DNA from: Prevotellaceae bacterium
GTDB lineage: Bacteria > Bacteroidota > Bacteroidia > Bacteroidales > UBA932
Reading direction: 5' to 3'
Length of the DNA stretch: 6,435 bases
Assembly (NCBI GenBank): GCA_031259225.1
Contig: JAIRLT010000016.1
Span: 1-6,435, forward strand
The notes below the pieces were generated by a model. The model did not search any database, was not told the DNA's origin, and saw only the letters and a list, made by a program, of their open reading frames with translations. Numbering within the stretch: the stretch's first letter is position 1; each line of letters opens with the position of its first letter. The translations under genes were made by a program, and so were the position numbers. Positions 5,252-6,435 of this stretch are shown here, piece by piece.

Positions 5252-6435
5252 ATGGCATCAATTAAATTTTATCTTACACGCCCGGAAGCAAAAGAGCAAA
5301 CATCAATATTCTTTCTTCTCAATTACGGTATGTATGAAATAGTATCAGGAAAAAAGAAGTACATACCATTGAAGTATTATACGGACGTGTCAATAAGGCC
5401 AGAATATTGGAACGCAAAGACAGGACGCGCAAGGGAAACAAAATCATTTCCACAACACCCGGAATTTAACGAACGGTTAAATGGAATTGAACACACCGCG
5501 TTAAGCCTGTTAAACAAGCTGCGAAACGAAGGAATTACGCTAACAAATGACATATTGAAAAAGGACATTGACAGGATATACAACAAAGACATAAACGACA
5601 TAACAGAAGTAGCGCCCGCCGGAATTGAATTAATGCAATACGTAGAACACTTCATAAAGGCCTCAAATAAAAAGGAATCCACAAAAAAGAGCTATAAAGT
5701 AGTTCAAAGGGATTTAACGGAATACCAGCAAAAACGAAAGGTTAAGTTATCATTTCAAAAAATAGACATCGACTTTTACAATGACTTTGTTAAGTTCCTG
5801 AAATCAAAAGACTATGCACCGAATACAATAGGCACGAGAATAAAGATACTAAAGACGTTCCTTTCAAATGCAGACGAAGCAGGTTTGCCGGTAAGCAGAG
5901 ACTACACGAAAAGGGCGTTTGCAAAACCGAGAGAGGAAACCGAATCTATCTATTTGAATGAAACGGAGCTAACAGCAATGTATAGCCTCAATCTTGAACG
6001 AGCGCCCAAACTTGACCGAGTAAGGGATTTGTTTTTAATAGGAGCTTATACAGGGCTGCGTTTTTCGGATTTGTCGCAACTCAACAAAGACAACATAGGA
6101 GATGGCATGATTTCAATCAGAACGATTAAAACGGGCGCGGTGGTAAAGATACCCGTTCATACAAGGGTTGGTGCCATTTTGGGCAAATATGAAGGCAGTT
6201 TGCCCAAAGTACCAAGTAACCAAAAATTCAATGAGTATATCAAAGAAGTAGCCAAATGCGCCGGTATTGAAGAACCTGCCAGAATAGAGAAAACACAGGG
6301 AAATTTGACAAGCAAAACAACCGAATCTAAATGCAACATGGTAACAGCACACACCGCCCGCCGTTCATTTGCAACAAACGCATACCTGAACGACATTCCA
6401 AGCATTTCAATCATGAAAATAACAGGACACAAAAC
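5252..6435 (+). CDS. Tyrosine recombinase/integrase, Bacteroidota mobile-element type (3' end outside window)
   Basis: The frame is open from the ATG at 5252 to the window edge, 394 codons without a stop, of a protein probably slightly over 400 residues. It catalyses site-specific DNA integration and excision through a 3'-phosphotyrosyl intermediate. Residues about 1-100 resemble the arm-type DNA-binding domain of Bacteroidota integrases (strand-rich start, then the PEYWNAKTGR block). Residues about 125-225 are the helical SAM-like core-binding domain (IELMQYVEHFI, then YAPNTIGTRIKILKTFL). The catalytic domain follows, with Arg270 in TGLRFSDL, Lys293 in IKTG, His367 and Arg370 in HTARR, and His393 in ITGHK. 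The nucleophilic Tyr should lie about ten residues past the edge. The start is supported by the promoter element 36 bases upstream and the absence of an earlier in-frame ATG. By hand count about half of the Ile codons (18 of about 34) are ATA, against 3 of about 46 in the GH3 gene, indicating separate origin. It could serve an integrative conjugative element, a smaller mobilisable element or a prophage. Confidence 0.93.
   Translation, partial: MASIKFYLTRPEAKEQTSIFFLLNYGMYEIVSGKKKYIPLKYYTDVSIRPEYWNAKTGRARETKSFPQHPEFNERLNGIEHTALSLLNKLRNEGITLTNDILKKDIDRIYNKDINDITEVAPAGIELMQYVEHFIKASNKKESTKKSYKVVQRDLTEYQQKRKVKLSFQKIDIDFYNDFVKFLKSKDYAPNTIGTRIKILKTFLSNADEAGLPVSRDYTKRAFAKPREETESIYLNETELTAMYSLNLERAPKLDRVRDLFLIGAYTGLRFSDLSQLNKDNIGDGMISIRTIKTGAVVKIPVHTRVGAILGKYEGSLPKVPSNQKFNEYIKEVAKCAGIEEPARIEKTQGNLTSKTTESKCNMVTAHTARRSFATNAYLNDIPSISIMKITGHK

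Larger units (their letters stand above)
5171..6435 (+). mobile_element. Probable end of an integrated element (integrase plus upstream repeats)
   Basis: A tyrosine recombinase with its own promoter and a repeat cluster directly after a complete metabolic operon, together with the drop in G+C and change in codon use, suggests that an integrated element begins in the 5027-5251 gap and extends rightward past the window. The exact edge is not determined: no tRNA gene or recognisable attachment core is visible, and the other end is not present. The left limit given here is simply the first repeat. Confidence 0.4.

Overview
The window looks like Bacteroidota (Bacteroidales-type) DNA. The secreted enzymes start with short Sec signal peptides ending in AQ or a lipobox. 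Start codons have A/T-rich leaders without clear Shine-Dalgarno sequences. The one clear promoter element has the Bacteroidota TAnnTTTG form. The recombinase has the three-part architecture common in Bacteroidota integrative elements. I cannot name a genus from the sequence alone.

Left part (1-5026): four co-directional genes with gaps of 5, 29 and 10 bases, almost certainly one transcription unit and probably the 3' portion of a polysaccharide-utilisation locus. In order they are the C-terminal 185 residues of a type-B carboxylesterase (5' end outside the window), a compact CE1-like secreted esterase, a second CE1-like esterase with an added N-terminal immunoglobulin-like (E-set/CBM48-like) domain, and a complete GH3 glycosidase with a lipoprotein signal. 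The three esterases would remove ester decorations (acetyl, feruloyl or similar) and the GH3 enzyme would trim the exposed oligosaccharide from its non-reducing end. A plant cell-wall substrate such as decorated xylan fits, but the substrate is inference. No SusC/SusD, regulator or endo-acting hydrolase lies inside the window.

Junction (5027-5251): an A/T-rich 225-base gap. Just after the GH3 stop is a possible hairpin. Further on is a compact repeat cluster: a 12-base unit in tandem, whose second copy opens a perfect 11-base inverted repeat. The right arm of that inverted repeat overlaps a TAnnTTTG promoter element 36 bases before the next start codon.

Right part (5252-6435): a tyrosine recombinase that is open to the window edge, with the catalytic Arg, Lys, His-x-x-Arg and final His visible and the nucleophilic Tyr expected just outside. 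Its A/T-rich composition and heavy use of ATA isoleucine codons differ sharply from the enzyme genes, so it is probably the first gene of an integrated element that sits against the end of the sugar-utilisation operon. The individual families are all known. The least explained part is the repeat cluster around the integrase promoter.
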